Shown here one piece after another: positions 13,610-23,386 of a DNA stretch of 64,000 nucleotides. The translations under genes and the position numbers were made by a program. The stretch lies in contig NC_064443.1 in assembly GCF_023343835.1 (NCBI RefSeq), forward strand, positions 11,346,001 to 11,410,000, given 5' to 3'. The stretch is from Lagopus muta (lineage: Eukaryota > Chordata > Aves > Galliformes > Phasianidae). The notes beneath the pieces are model-generated. The model made no database searches and was not told the DNA's origin. It saw nothing but the letters and a program-made list of their open reading frames with translations. Positions within the stretch are counted from its first letter, which is position 1. Every line of letters begins with the position of its first letter.

Positions 13610-13655
13610 AAAAGGAAAAAAAAAGAAAAAAAAAAAAGAAAACAAAAAAAAGCAA
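13610..13655 (+). repeat. A-rich simple sequence in SETD5 3' UTR
   Basis: This is about 45 nt of almost pure A with scattered G and C. It could act as an internal oligo-dT priming site in cDNA libraries and so mimic a poly(A) tail. Confidence 0.85.
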
Positions 13656-14978
13656 ATGGTTCAAGTGCAATGACTGTGGTGCAGCCTCTGTCCCTTGTCC
13701 GTGCCCATGGCCATAGTCACTCATGCAGTACGGACGTCTTTTTTGATACAAATGCAGTTTAAAGAAATCATTGGGTAAGTTTAACTCCAATCCCAAAGCT
13801 CTCTTTGTAGGTCAGGTTCTCAGTGCGTTCTGGGGAGGGCTTTAATCCGTTACGATCATTCCAGTCACAAGCAGATGAGTGCACACTGCTGCCTTGGGCC
13901 GGGCGACGGCTGCTGCAGTCAGAGCATTTCCAGGACGAGTCTCCACCAATGTGAACGAGCAGCAGGGAGCGGGAGCAGGGAGTGGGGGAGCGTTGTGCCC
14001 ATTGCTGCAGGGGAGCTGGGGCGCAGCGCTGCGAGGGGTGGAGGGGTCTGAGCGGTGCTGCAGACACGCAGGGGTCAGGGGCCCCGCCGAGCCACGCAGT
14101 GGCGATGCTGTGGTGTGCTGGGGGCTAGCAGAGGGCTGAGCAGCTGCCAGGAGGGTCACGGTGCTGGGCCGGGGCTGCGACGTGCCGGGGGGACCTCAGT
14201 GTGCGGGTGGCGCGTGGATGGACGTCCCTCAACCTGTCTGCCGAGCGGGGGGAGCCAGCCCGAGCACAGTGCGCTGTCTGCTCGATTCCATAAGATTGCC
14301 AGCTTCTTTCTCACTTGTTTACTGTAATATCGGGCGTGTTTTTATTTATCTAATTTTATATTCAGTTATAACCATAGTAGGTTAGCTAATATACGACAGG
14401 TGTCATCCCTGGTGCTGCAGTGGAACTTCTCCTTTCTCTTGGATAACATGATGCTGTGAGTCTGTCTCCCCTGTCTTTTCAGATGCACAGTCTTCTTTTT
14501 TTTTTTGTTTCGTTTTGTTTTGTTTCTTTTTTAGGACTGTTACAGGTTTCTCTAATTCACAATTGAAATCAGGTGTTTGTTCAACCTAGGGGAGACTTTT
14601 AAAATATTGAATCAAAGAGTTCACTTTCTCACACTGTCTGGCTGTGAGCATGTTGGGATGGAACTTGTCACCCTGCAGTTGGGTGTCTGTATACTGTATA
14701 AAATTAGGTGTAAACTTCGCTCGGCTTAGCCCTGGGTGTGCAGCCTCCCCTTCCTTGCTACGAGCAGCACGGGGCAGGCAGGCTCTGCCCTGCAGGGCGG
14801 CAGGAGGGGGCCGGGGGAGCTCCGTGCCCAGGCATCGGCGCCTCTGGTCACAGCGGGGCAGGAGGGAGGGACCCTGGAAAGCTCTTGGAAAGGTGGGGGC
14901 TGTAGCTTCTTACTCTAGTGGAGTTTTTACACCGTGCTGTAACATTTGAACTTTCACAAGAGATGTAATAATTTTGAT

Positions 14979-14984
14979 AATAAA
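14979..14984 (+). terminator. SETD5: SETD5 poly(A) signal AATAAA
   Basis: A canonical AATAAA hexamer sits in an AT-rich context about 1.6 kb after the SETD5 stop codon. It is followed about 10-45 nt later by T/G-containing sequence. It is the only canonical hexamer I see on the + strand between the stop codon and the LHFPL4 3' region. Confidence 0.75.
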
Positions 14985-15005
14985 AATACTTAACTCGAAA
15001 ACCCA

Positions 15006-15700
15006 GCGTTTCTGAAATTCCCTGCTTTTCCCACCGCCCTGAATGCTGTGCAGGTGTCTGTCGGCGCTCCCACCTGCCTGCCGCAGGGCGGCTGTGCGAT
15101 GCGGCTCCTTCCCAACCCCGTGCTCTCCCCTGTGCCCGTATTTCAACCAAAGCCAGGTGCTGTGCTGCTCTGGGAAGCCCCAGTTGTTGAGGAGAGGGCG
15201 GTTCCCAGAGGTTCCTGGCTGTGAAAAGCGTTCTGTGCTGAGCTCGGTAAGAGGACAAAAGCCGCGTTTGGGGAGGAGGCCATCGGTGGAGGATTGTGCC
15301 AGCATTACCTCCTTCAGAGCCCGTTTTGGGGCGTTAGTTCGGTGCTTTTCACCAGCGGTTTTCTGGTGCGCTGACGCCCAGTTTTACCGTGGCTTGCCTT
15401 TTCCTTAGGAAGCCTGAGCTGGGCCTGGAGTGAAGCCACACCTCGGCTGGGAAGCGCGAGGTGCCCAACACCTCCAGCGCAGAAACAGTTCTTCGTCACC
15501 TGGCGGCACCGCAGGCAGCAGGCAGGTCCTTCAGCCGAGCCCGACCTCTGCACAGCTGGGCAGCAGCAAACCCTGCTTCTCGCCCTGGTGCCGACCCCGA
15601 CCCCCAGCCCGGTGGGAAAGGCAGACCTTTCCCCGCCCCCCCCGCGTTGTTGCAGCCGGCGCAGGTCCCGCTCCGCACCACACCACGGGGCTCAGAGCTC
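15006..15700. other. Convergent intergenic gap SETD5 / LHFPL4
   Basis: Less than 0.7 kb separates the inferred 3' end of SETD5 (+) from the inferred 3' end of LHFPL4 (-). The stretch is GC-rich with several open but unrecognisable frames on both strands. I see no repeat, RNA gene or conserved protein in it. Confidence 0.5.
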
Positions 15701-15705
15701 GTCTG

Positions 15706-17286
15706 GTTTGAATTATATTTTTCAATAAGGTTTTGTGAAACACCGTATCAAACTTTGTACTAAAATACAGATATATTACAGCTACTGTATTCCTTTCTCC
15801 ACTGATTTTCTCGGTTTTCCAATTCAGCGATGGGCCGCGGGGCGATGGCGGGCGGCGGCTGCCGGCAAGGAAGCGCCGATCCCCGCCGCATCCTGGGGTC
15901 CCCGGGCTGCCGCTCGGTGTCCCGGCACGGCTCGGTCCCTCACTGCCACCCCGCGGGGCCTCAGGGCGCGACTTACCGGCTCCGCCAGCCCCGGCAGCGG
16001 GTCCCGCACGGCCCTTCATCGCCTCATCCCCACAGCGATCGCCCACCTCCGCGTTCCCACCGGCGGCCCCGTTCCCGTCCTCGCCCTCCCGGAGCCCCAC
16101 CCGCAGCCGGGTGCCCCTGCCAACGGCCCCCGGCTACCGGCACTGAGACGCGGCCGCTGCTGAGGACTTTATTGCATCGTGAGGGCTGCGGCGGGCGCCC
16201 GGGGAAGCCCACGAGCCGGTCTGGCCAGCAGAGCCGCGGCCGGGCTTCGGCTGCCCGTGCCCGAGTCCTTCGGCTGCCCCGTGCCGGTGAGCCGCAGCCG
16301 GGCACGCGGCCGGGACGGCGGTGCGAGCCGAGCCACGGGTGGGAGCCGCGTGGCGGGGAGAGCCTCGCTGTCACCAGTGGAGATAAAGCACCGTATGGGG
16401 ATGGGGAGGTTTGGCAGCGGCTGGGGCTGGACGAGGGGGTTTCTTCCTGCACCCGCTCGGAGGGGTTTTGTATTTCCGGCTGCTCCCACTTACCGGGGCT
16501 TTACATTCAGCGGTGGTGCGGATCGGGCGGCGCGGCAGCCGGCGGCAGCGAGGCCCTTGCGGTCCCCACGCTCGGGATGGAGCGAGCGGCAGCCTGCGGC
16601 CCCGGCAGCACTGGAAAGCACGCGGTCCTGGGGCTGCGCTGCCGGGCGGGGGGGGGCGGGGGCGAGAGGGCTCGAGTCACTTTACCCTGTTTAGAGAATA
16701 TTAATTTACATGTAAAAGTACGGGCGGGCCCCATCCCAGCCACAGGGCTCCCCGGCCATGGAGACAGGATCACGAAGCTGTACAAAATGGGAGCGGGGAG
16801 GGTGCTGGGGCCCGGAGCAGCCAGCGCAGGGCGTCACGGGGCGCGCTGGGGTGGGAGGTGGCGGGTCCGGAGTCCCGGGGATGTAGAAATCTGTTTAAAA
16901 ACTTGGAGACTGTTTTTTGTTTTTTTTTTCCCTCGAAACAAAACTGCCGCTCTCAGATGAAGCAGGTTTGGGGCATCCTCCCTCGACGGCGGCGGAGGTG
17001 CGGGGCCGGTGGGGTGCGTGGGATGGCGGTGTCAGTGTGGACGTGGGCACGGCAGGCGGCCGGCACGGCCCCGGTGCGGGCGGTGGGGCCCGGAGCGCCG
17101 CGTGGCCGCCGGCAGCAGATGAAAGGCAGGACGGGGAGGGAGCGCCCAGGCTGCCGGCCGCGGGATGAGGTCCTGCTGCGGGTGCTCGGCCTTATATCCT
17201 CTGCAGGGAGAGCACAGCGCGTTGGGTACGGGCGCCCGAGGGCGGTACGGGTGGCCGCAGTCATTTGTGCCATGCACGTGCATGCC
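15706..17286 (-). other. LHFPL4: LHFPL4 3' UTR, CpG-dense, with AT-rich end
   Basis: Downstream of the LHFPL4 stop, the minus-strand transcript runs through a very CpG-dense block (about 15.83-17.25 kb) and then an abrupt AT-rich island at 15706-15830. A canonical AATAAA (minus strand) lies at 16173-16168, and AATATA-type variant hexamers lie in the AT-rich island. Either could end the transcript. The AT-rich island in GC-rich surroundings resembles the conserved end of a long brain-gene 3' UTR, which is my inference. The open frames across this block on both strands show no recognisable protein. Confidence 0.45.
16168..16173 (-). terminator. LHFPL4: Candidate LHFPL4 poly(A) signal AATAAA (minus strand)
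   Basis: TTTATT on the + strand reads AATAAA on the minus strand, 1.1 kb past the LHFPL4 stop codon. It is the only canonical hexamer on that strand before the AT-rich island near 15.7-15.8 kb. Confidence 0.5.
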
Positions 17287-20200
17287 TCAAACCTGCCGCC
17301 CCCACTTATTTCCCATCCACATGGGGCCACCCAGCGCGGTCGCACCCAGACACGCCACGCAGGAGTAGGGGACGGGATGCTGAAACTCAGCACTTACCGC
17401 GGTGCCGACAAAATCTGTCAAAACATAAAGAGAAAGCGTCAGCGGTGCAGTGCCACTGCGGAGGGGCTCGGCTGCCCGCACCCTCCTGCCCCAGCCCGGT
17501 CACTGCTTGGGCTTGCCCTGTGTTTCGATGGCCCCAGAGGCTCAGTGGGACCCTCCTACGGCCATGCTGCAGCACGGGGTCCCCATCACCACCCCGTGGC
17601 ATTCCCACCCTGCAGCACAGCGCCCACCTTTGCTCTCTGTCTTGAGCTCCTCGTGCAGCAGGTCGTTCTGCCGGTTGCCGAGGACGAAGGCCAGGAAGGA
17701 GAGGATGAGGGCATTGAGGATGCCGATGATGGCCAGGATGTAAGCCCAGCGCACGGAGCAGTCGCCCAGGGAATACTTCCCTGTCTTCTCCCCGCACATG
17801 TCCCGGATGGTCTCTGCATCCCAGCCGTCGGGGAAGATCATGCAGCCCAGCACCAGGCAGAGAGCTGTGAGGGAGCGAGCAAAGGGTGATGTGAGGGGGG
17901 AAGGGAACACCAAGACAGGGCTCTGTGTCCCAGGACCTCACAGGGTGAGCAAGAGACACCGTGGGATGCAGGGCACATCCGGCATCCCGCTGTGCCAAGA
18001 GCTCACTGGGAAAAGGCAGGGTGCAGCAACCATCTTGCATGCTCCCAGCAGCACGTCACATCCCCTGTCACAAGCAATTCCCTCTCCCCGCTTGTCCCCA
18101 GCCCACCCTGTGTCCCTGAAGAACCTCTGCACACGCTGTCAGCCCGACCTTTCCCAAACGCCGGCAGCAATGTGCTGGGAAATGCAAACAGAGGGGGGTG
18201 ATGAGGGGGTTCTGCTGCCCACCCTGCACACACAGGTGCTCAGAGACCTGCTGGAAATTCTCATTTTTCACTTAAAACAGCCTCTTGTCCCCCCTCTCCC
18301 CACCAGCCCCAGCTGTCTGCAGGGCATGCGTGCTCAGGGGATGCTCTGGACCGGGGGAACTGGTGATGCTCAGCCTTTTTTGCAGCTACAGCGTGGTTTT
18401 GTACTCAATTGTGCTCCCTTATCAGGGTCCTGTCAAATTCAACGGGCTTCGATATCTCGGCAAAATGAATGAATTGAAGGGAATTCAGCTCTGTGACTCA
18501 GGCCGCAGGCACAGAATGGCCGTGGGCAGGAGAACACCGCGGGAGGCACGCTCAGCATGTTTGGACATCACAGGCTGTCCCCAGAGTCGGCACAAAGCAG
18601 AGGATTCCCCTGCACCCACCTTCACAGATGAGCACCGAGAGACTGAGAAGTGGAAAGTGGAAGGTAACGGTGGGAGCAACAGCAGTGGGCTGGGCCCCAG
18701 GGGCTCCTAAACCCAGCATGGGCTCCGCACCACCCCTCCCCAGGTTCAGCTGCTGCCCATCATGTGCACCCACGCTCGGGGACTCCCTGCAGCTACAAAT
18801 AACACTGCCTCCAGCACACAGCAGCCAGGGCAGCACCTCCCAGAACAGCCCCGTGGCCTCACCACCACACCGGGGAGCCCCAGCAAGGGCAGTGTGGGGG
18901 CTGGGATGGCTGCTTCTCACCAGGGATGAATAGCAGAAGGAGAGTGAGTGCACAGCCCTGCCCTAAAAATAGCAATCCCACAGAAATCAATGGAAATGAG
19001 CGGTGGCACAGGCAGGAGTGCCTCACGGCGCTGCGCTCCACGGGCTGAGCCACAGAGCAGCAGGCTCAAGAATAGGGCTACGCATCGGCACGAAGCAGAG
19101 CTGACAGCTGCTTTGTCTGGGAGCACAGCAAAGGGCTGCGGGGCGAGAGCGGTGCCCAGGTGCCTGGCACTGCCCACGGGGGGGTTGGAGCCCGGGGCTG
19201 CGCAGAGCGAGGGCTGCTCCATCCCTGCTGCAGGATAGGATTGGGGGAGAAGGGAGAGGGGACGCCTCGGGGGAACCGTTTGGGGGGCAGAGGCTTCTCA
19301 GTCCCATGCGCCGCTGTGGGTGACAGCTCTGTGCCCTCCCCTGGCACCCGAGTGTGTGGCACGTGGGGACACCATGGGCTCCTTGGGGACACACGGTGCT
19401 CCTTGTGTGCCCGTCCCACCAGGACACCGGTGACGTCCCCACGTTCAATCACGTTCTGGGTTTTGTAACAGAAGGATTTAGCAAAATCTCCAGTTTTGCG
19501 CTGCTGGGATTTTGAACAGGGCAGATGGCTGCGTTTCTATTTGCGTTAAAGCAGTCTTTCCTCTTAATTAGATTCGGTTTACTCCTAGGGGGGCAGAGGC
19601 TTTTGAGCTGGGGCTTTCTACGAGGCTCTAATTAAACCTTTCCCTGATTGCTGTCCACTAATTGGACACTGAAGATTTAAACACTTTTTTTCTGGACGAG
19701 ATGCTGAACTCCAGCCCCCCTCCCTGTTGTCCCATCTCAGAGGAGCCACACACCCCTGCAGCAGCCCCGTGCCAGCGCTCGGCCATCCCAACCCCTCCTT
19801 TACATGTTTGTTGTGAAACCTGGGGCCTCGCTGCTGCTTCTGCATCCCCCTGCCCTCATCCCAGACTGCCTTCAGGGTTGTGCCCATCGCCGCACAGCAG
19901 CTGGGTGCGCAGAACCCCTTGATTAAACTGCTGCTGATCGGCAGGATTTGGGCTCTGAGCTTGCCTTAAACCAGTAAATCTTCGGGACAGGGAAAATTAA
20001 AGATGAAGGAATTTCCCAGTAAGCCAAGGCAGCTCTGGGCCGAGATGCACTGGGGGATGAGAGGTCAGGATCTCCACAAGTCGGGCCAGCTGTGAGCTCC
20101 CAGTATGAGGACAGACCCCACAGGACCCTCTCTGGAGGGGGTCACACTGGGGGCCTTCTGTTGGTAATGCAGACAGAACCAGGTCCTGCTGGTGCAAGCT

Positions 20201-22610
20201 CTGAGTCTGGACGTGCTCACTTAGTATGCAGCAGGCAGCATGGTTATGGTGTTCCAGATGTGGGAAAAGTGGAGAGAGAAAGAAGTGCAGACTCAGCATC
20301 ACTTCTCATGGTCTGTCCTTAGAGGAGTGAGCCTGAGGAGGAGAGCCTGGGGGATCCTTGTCAATGGCCTGTCTCATTCTGGGAAAAGTTTGGGTTCTGT
20401 GCGTGGGGGGGGGGGGGGGGAGGGGTTGAGCTTCATCTGTGGTGTCTGAAGTTCCTTTTTTTGTGGAGGGAGCTAAGGCAGACCTTAGAACAGGGCCATT
20501 TCTAGGGAGAATCTTAGAATGCTTTGAGGAAGGTACCCTTAAAGGCCATCTGCTCCAACCCCCCTGCAATGAACAGGGACACCCACAGCTCCATCAGGTG
20601 CTCAGAGCCCATCCAGCCTGACCTTGGCTGTCTGCAGGGATGGGGCACCACCACCTCTCTGGGCAGCCTGTGCCACTGCCTCGCCACACTTACTGTAAAA
20701 AACATTTTCCTTACATCCAGTCTGAATCAAAGTAAATGCAATATCCCACTGTGTGTAGAGCTGTTCTCCAAGTCTTTTTACAGAAAGGGAAAAGTCAGCA
20801 TTTCTGACCACTTCATGACGCTGAGGCAAGGGACTGGACAGCACCTTTTATAATGCCTTCACCCCCACACATGGTGCTGGTGTCCCTTGCAGCCCCGCAC
20901 ACCCAAAGCCACCACCCAGCACCTGCGCCACTGCCTGCATCCCATGCCCAGTGCTGGGGTGCTGAGAAGCTCTGCCTGCTACTTCCCAGTGTCCCAGGGA
21001 GCCCCTTGGGTGAGGGCATCCAGGGGAGCCCCCAGTGTCCAAGTCAGTCCCTGGCTCTAGCATCTGGTAGAAACCCTGGTGCTGACAGCTTGAGAGCTCC
21101 CAGTGCCAGCACCCTGGGTTCAGAGGAGCCCCCAGCTCTGGTGCCAGTGCCCTGAACACCAGCTCCCAGTGCCAGGGAAGTCCTAGCACCCATACCCAAA
21201 ATATTCCAAACATGAGCACCCAGTGTATGCAGAAGCCCCAGCACCTAAAGCAGCTCTGGCATCCAGCATGCACCACACGAAGTAATGCTCAGTGCCAGAC
21301 CTCAGCATTCGGGGCAGCATCCAACGCTGTGCACTGATAATCCTCAATGCTAGCACCCACTATCCACAGAACCCTCACCACCAGCACCCAGTACCTAGGG
21401 GACAGGCTACCTTCGGTGTCAGCACCCTGATAACCCCTAACACCAGCACCCAATGCTAAGAGAAACCCTAGCATCCAGTACCAAGTACCCAAAGCACTCC
21501 AAATACCAGCACTCAATGAATGGAGAACTCCAGCACCTAGAATTCAAAGAAGCCCTAGCACAGGCATGCACCACACAGGGCAGTCTTGAAAGCCATCTCC
21601 GTAGCATTTAGAGAAGCTCCTAGCACTGGTGTCAGTACAATGGTGAACCTCAACACCAGCATCTGGTATCCAAAGCAATTCCAACACCCACTGCCTGCAG
21701 AAGTCCCAGCACTCGGTATCCAAAGAAACCCAAGCACCAGTGCCAAGGGGACCGCCTAGCTTTGATGCCAGTGCCTTGGCCACCCCTCACACCAGCATGC
21801 AGTGCATAGAGAAGCCCCTAACACGGGTGTCAATGCCCTGACCCCTCCCAGCCCCATCACCCACCACATGGAGAACCTCCAGCAGCCAGTACCCAAAACA
21901 CTCCAAACCCCAGCACTCAGTATCCAAAGAATCCCCAAAACCAGCATGCATATGGGGCAGTGTCCAACACTGGTGCCAGTGCTTCGGGAAGCCCCCCCAC
22001 CGGCACCTTCGTAGCTTGTGTTACGAAGCACAAGCACCAGCACCCAGCGTCTAGGAGACCCTCAAACTCTAGTGCCAGTGTCCCGACAACCCCTACACCG
22101 GCACCCAGTGCCTCACTCAAGCTCTGCAACCGGTGCCTGGACGACCCCTTAGCTCTGCTGCCAGCGCCCCGACACCTCCCCACCCCCGAGCCCCCGCCCC
22201 CCACCTGCCAGCAGCTGCATCCAGGCGCAGATCTTGTAGACGGTGGCGGTGTTGCAGAAGAAGAAGAGCGCGAAGCAGGTGATGCAGCCCAGCGTCAGCA
22301 CCATGGACAGCAGCACGAAGAAGGCCGCCGCCTGGAAGGCGCCCGAGGGGATGGTGCTGAAGTCGGTGAAGGAGCCGCGGCACGCCAGCTCGCGGCCCGC
22401 CAGCCCGCTGCCCACGCAGTAGTGGAACAGCCCGAAGTAGCCGGGTTTGGGCGTGTTGACGCTGTCTCCCACCCAGTAGGGCTGGATGAACACCACCACG
22501 TTGATGATGGCGAAGCAGATGGTGAAGATGGCCCACAGCACGCCGATGGCCCGCGAGTTCCGCACGTAGTTGTCATGGTACAGCTTGGAGGCCTCCTGCG
22601 ACGGCAGCAT
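17287..22610 (-). CDS. LHFPL4: LHFPL4 tetraspan GABA-A receptor auxiliary protein
   Basis: LHFPL4 (GARLH4) is a four-pass plasma-membrane protein of inhibitory synapses that binds GABA-A receptors and neuroligin-2. Coding exons on the minus strand are 22610-22205, 17864-17628 and 17414-17287, giving 256 residues with continuous phase and GT-AG introns. The ATG at 22610 begins the conserved [15 protein letters not shown]. Membrane segments are near residues 23-42, 94-118, 128-147 and 180-201. The first extracellular loop carries the PMP22/claudin-type W46, C65 and C77. The second exon encodes [12 protein letters not shown] and the fourth membrane span. After the family-like DFVG, the tail runs [16 protein letters not shown] to a TGA at 17289-17287. 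This differs from the human tail and is slightly longer (human total 247 residues). An internal GTAAGT in the tail could be a donor. Confidence 0.93.
17392..17397 (-). other. LHFPL4: Consensus splice donor inside LHFPL4 last exon
   Basis: On the minus strand, GCG|GTAAGT lies 17 nt into the last coding exon, after DFVGTA. If used with the pyrimidine-rich CTCTCCCTGCAG acceptor whose AG is at 17202-17201, the product would end A-R-I-stop about 34 residues earlier than the read-through form. The read-through form keeps the family-like VS after DFVG, so I take that as the main form. Confidence 0.35.
20405..20420 (+). repeat. G16 homopolymer
   Basis: Sixteen consecutive Gs are followed by AGGGG. 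On the LHFPL4 transcript this is a C run. It is likely length-unstable and could fold as a G-quadruplex on the + strand. Confidence 0.9.
20508..20730 (-). mobile_element. CR1 LINE 3' fragment, minus orientation
   Basis: The + strand reads the complement of a CR1 3' end. It shows a degraded TTAGAATG start, then CTCCAACCCCCCTGCAATG, then CATCCAGCCTGACCTTGG, GGGATGGGGC and CTCTCTGGGCAGCCTGTG, ending near CTTACATCCAG. These are the familiar blocks of avian CR1 in order. The copy is truncated at its 5' end and has no coding capacity. Confidence 0.88.
20856..22195. repeat. Nested degenerate tandem repeat in LHFPL4 intron 1
   Basis: About 1.3 kb is built from variants of CCAGCACCCAGTGCC and GAGAAGCCCCTAGCAC. 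A higher-order unit of roughly 200-280 bp is visible. GGTGTCAGTGCCCTG-like blocks recur near 21138, 21416, 21628, 21825, 21973 and 22070. ACCCAAARYACTCCAAA-like blocks recur near 21191, 21487 and 21892. Copies are strongly diverged. The array stops close to the exon 1 donor at 22204. The family is not one I recognise. Confidence 0.8.
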
Positions 22611-22697
22611 CCTGGCTGATCGGGCCGCCCCGCCCGGCGCCGGCCACCACCTGCGGCCTAAGGGAGCCCGAGGGCCGCCGGCCCCTGCGCCACCCGC

Positions 22698-22710
22698 GCC
22701 GCCATCTTGG
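22698..22710 (-). promoter_or_regulatory. YY1 site overlapping a short LHFPL4 upstream ORF
   Basis: On the minus strand this reads CCAAGATGGCGGC, a complete YY1 consensus of the kind found just downstream of transcription starts. Its ATG (22705-22703) opens a 15-codon ORF, starting MAARVAQG and ending at 22658, that is out of frame with and upstream of the LHFPL4 ATG at 22610. This places a likely minus-strand start site slightly above 22710. Confidence 0.65.
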
Positions 22711-22900
22711 CTGCCGCCTCTGCGCCCCGCGCGCGCGCTCCCGACGCCGCCGCGTGCGCGCGCCCCGCCACTGCGGAGCCCGGCCCAGCCCGACCCGCCG
22801 CGCGCCCCCGGCAGCGGGACGCCGAGACGAGCTTCGGCTCCGCCCGCCCCGGCTTCGGCCGCGCTCGGAAAGGCGTTCGGCCACGCCACGCCCCCGCCCG

Positions 22901-22960
22901 GCGCGGCTCGGAACTGTTCGGAGCGGTTCGGGAAGGTTCGGAATGGATCGGCCACGATCG
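22901..22960. repeat. Six-copy 10-bp tandem repeat in promoter
   Basis: Six consecutive decamers each end in TCG, five of the six with a purine-rich start: GCGCGGCTCG, GAACTGTTCG, GAGCGGTTCG, GGAAGGTTCG, GAATGGATCG, GCCACGATCG. The period is exactly 10 bp with no slippage, so each CG falls on the same face of the helix. Confidence 0.85.
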
Positions 22961-23301
22961 GCGGGGCTGAAGAGCCCGAGTAAGGCGCGGCTCGACCGCG
23001 CAGCGCAGGAGGGGTTCCCGCGCAGCCCCTATCCCGATGTGCGCGTGCCTGACTGGGGCCACGGGGGAGGACTTGGGGCGGCTGCGGGACTGCGGCGGTC
23101 CGGCTACCGGCAGGGCCGTTCAGCGCCCGAACAACGGGTACGGAGCCACCGAAAGGCTCCCCGCGCCCCTGCCTATGCAGGAGCTTCACGTTAGCCACGG
23201 GCTCCGCCCCCCCATAGCGCAGCTCCCATCGCCCCCGCCCGTGTCGCGCGGCGATGACGACGGCGCCGCGCCGGAAGAGGCGTGGCACTGTGCCCGCGCC
23301 G

Positions 23302-23306
23302 ATTGG
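23302..23306 (-). promoter_or_regulatory. MTMR14: Inverted CCAAT box upstream of MTMR14
   Basis: GATTGGCTGG contains CCAAT on the minus strand, 81 bp before the MTMR14 ATG, with good NF-Y flanks. An ETS core lies 25-30 bp upstream. Both are typical of TATA-less housekeeping promoters. Confidence 0.6.
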
Positions 23307-23357
23307 CTGGCTCGCAGCGCGGGGCGGGCGGAAGCGTCGGCGGGCGGAAGCGGCGCC

Positions 23358-23375
23358 ATGGGGTGGCGGCGGTGA
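23358..23375 (+). CDS. MTMR14 upstream ORF (5 codons)
   Basis: An ATG in strong context (GCGCCATGG) opens a five-codon ORF, MGWRR, whose TGA ends 11 nt before the MTMR14 ATG. A second upstream ATG at 23254 opens an out-of-frame ORF that would overlap the MTMR14 start if transcription begins that far upstream. The annotated start at 23387 is chosen because [18 protein letters not shown] matches the family N-terminus. Confidence 0.5.
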   Translation: MGWRR

Positions 23376-23386
23376 GCGGCGCGGGC

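Larger units (their letters stand above)
13368..15005 (+). other. SETD5: SETD5 3' UTR
   Basis: About 1.6 kb lies between the SETD5 stop codon and an AATAAA at 14979. It contains an A-rich tract at 13610-13655, a GC-rich middle (13900-14280), an AT-rich stretch with TTTTTATTTAT near 14338-14350 that resembles an AU-rich element, and a T/G simple repeat near 14496-14535. No convincing ORF is present. The extent is inferred from the poly(A) signal. Confidence 0.7.
17865..22204 (-). other. LHFPL4 intron 1
   Basis: This 4.3-kb intron carries a CR1 fragment (20508-20730), a 16-nt G run (20405-20420) and a long degenerate repeat array (about 20856-22195). The part from 17.9 to 20.3 kb shows no recognisable element. 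LHFPL4 is spread over tens of kilobases in mammals as far as I recall, so the gene is compact here. Confidence 0.7.
22611..23386. promoter_or_regulatory. Bidirectional CpG-island promoter LHFPL4 / MTMR14
   Basis: The 776 bp between the divergent LHFPL4 and MTMR14 start codons are extremely CpG-dense; the island extends into both first exons. Elements I can see are a full YY1 site (22698-22710), a six-unit 10-bp repeat (22901-22960), an ETS core CCGGAAG (23271-23277) and an inverted CCAAT box ATTGG (23302-23306). There is no TATA box. Transcription in both directions is inferred from gene orientation. Confidence 0.85.

Noticed and set aside
15830-16960. 376-codon plus-strand frame in the CpG-dense block
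   Set aside because: The translation is low-complexity Arg/Pro/Gly and matches no family. The block is better explained as the LHFPL4 3' region or an orphan CpG island.
22149-23288. 379-codon minus-strand frame that continues upstream of the LHFPL4 ATG
   Set aside because: The upstream part is GC-rich promoter sequence with low-complexity Arg/Gly/Ala translation. The conserved protein starts at 22610, and the frame also runs past the true splice donor at 22204.
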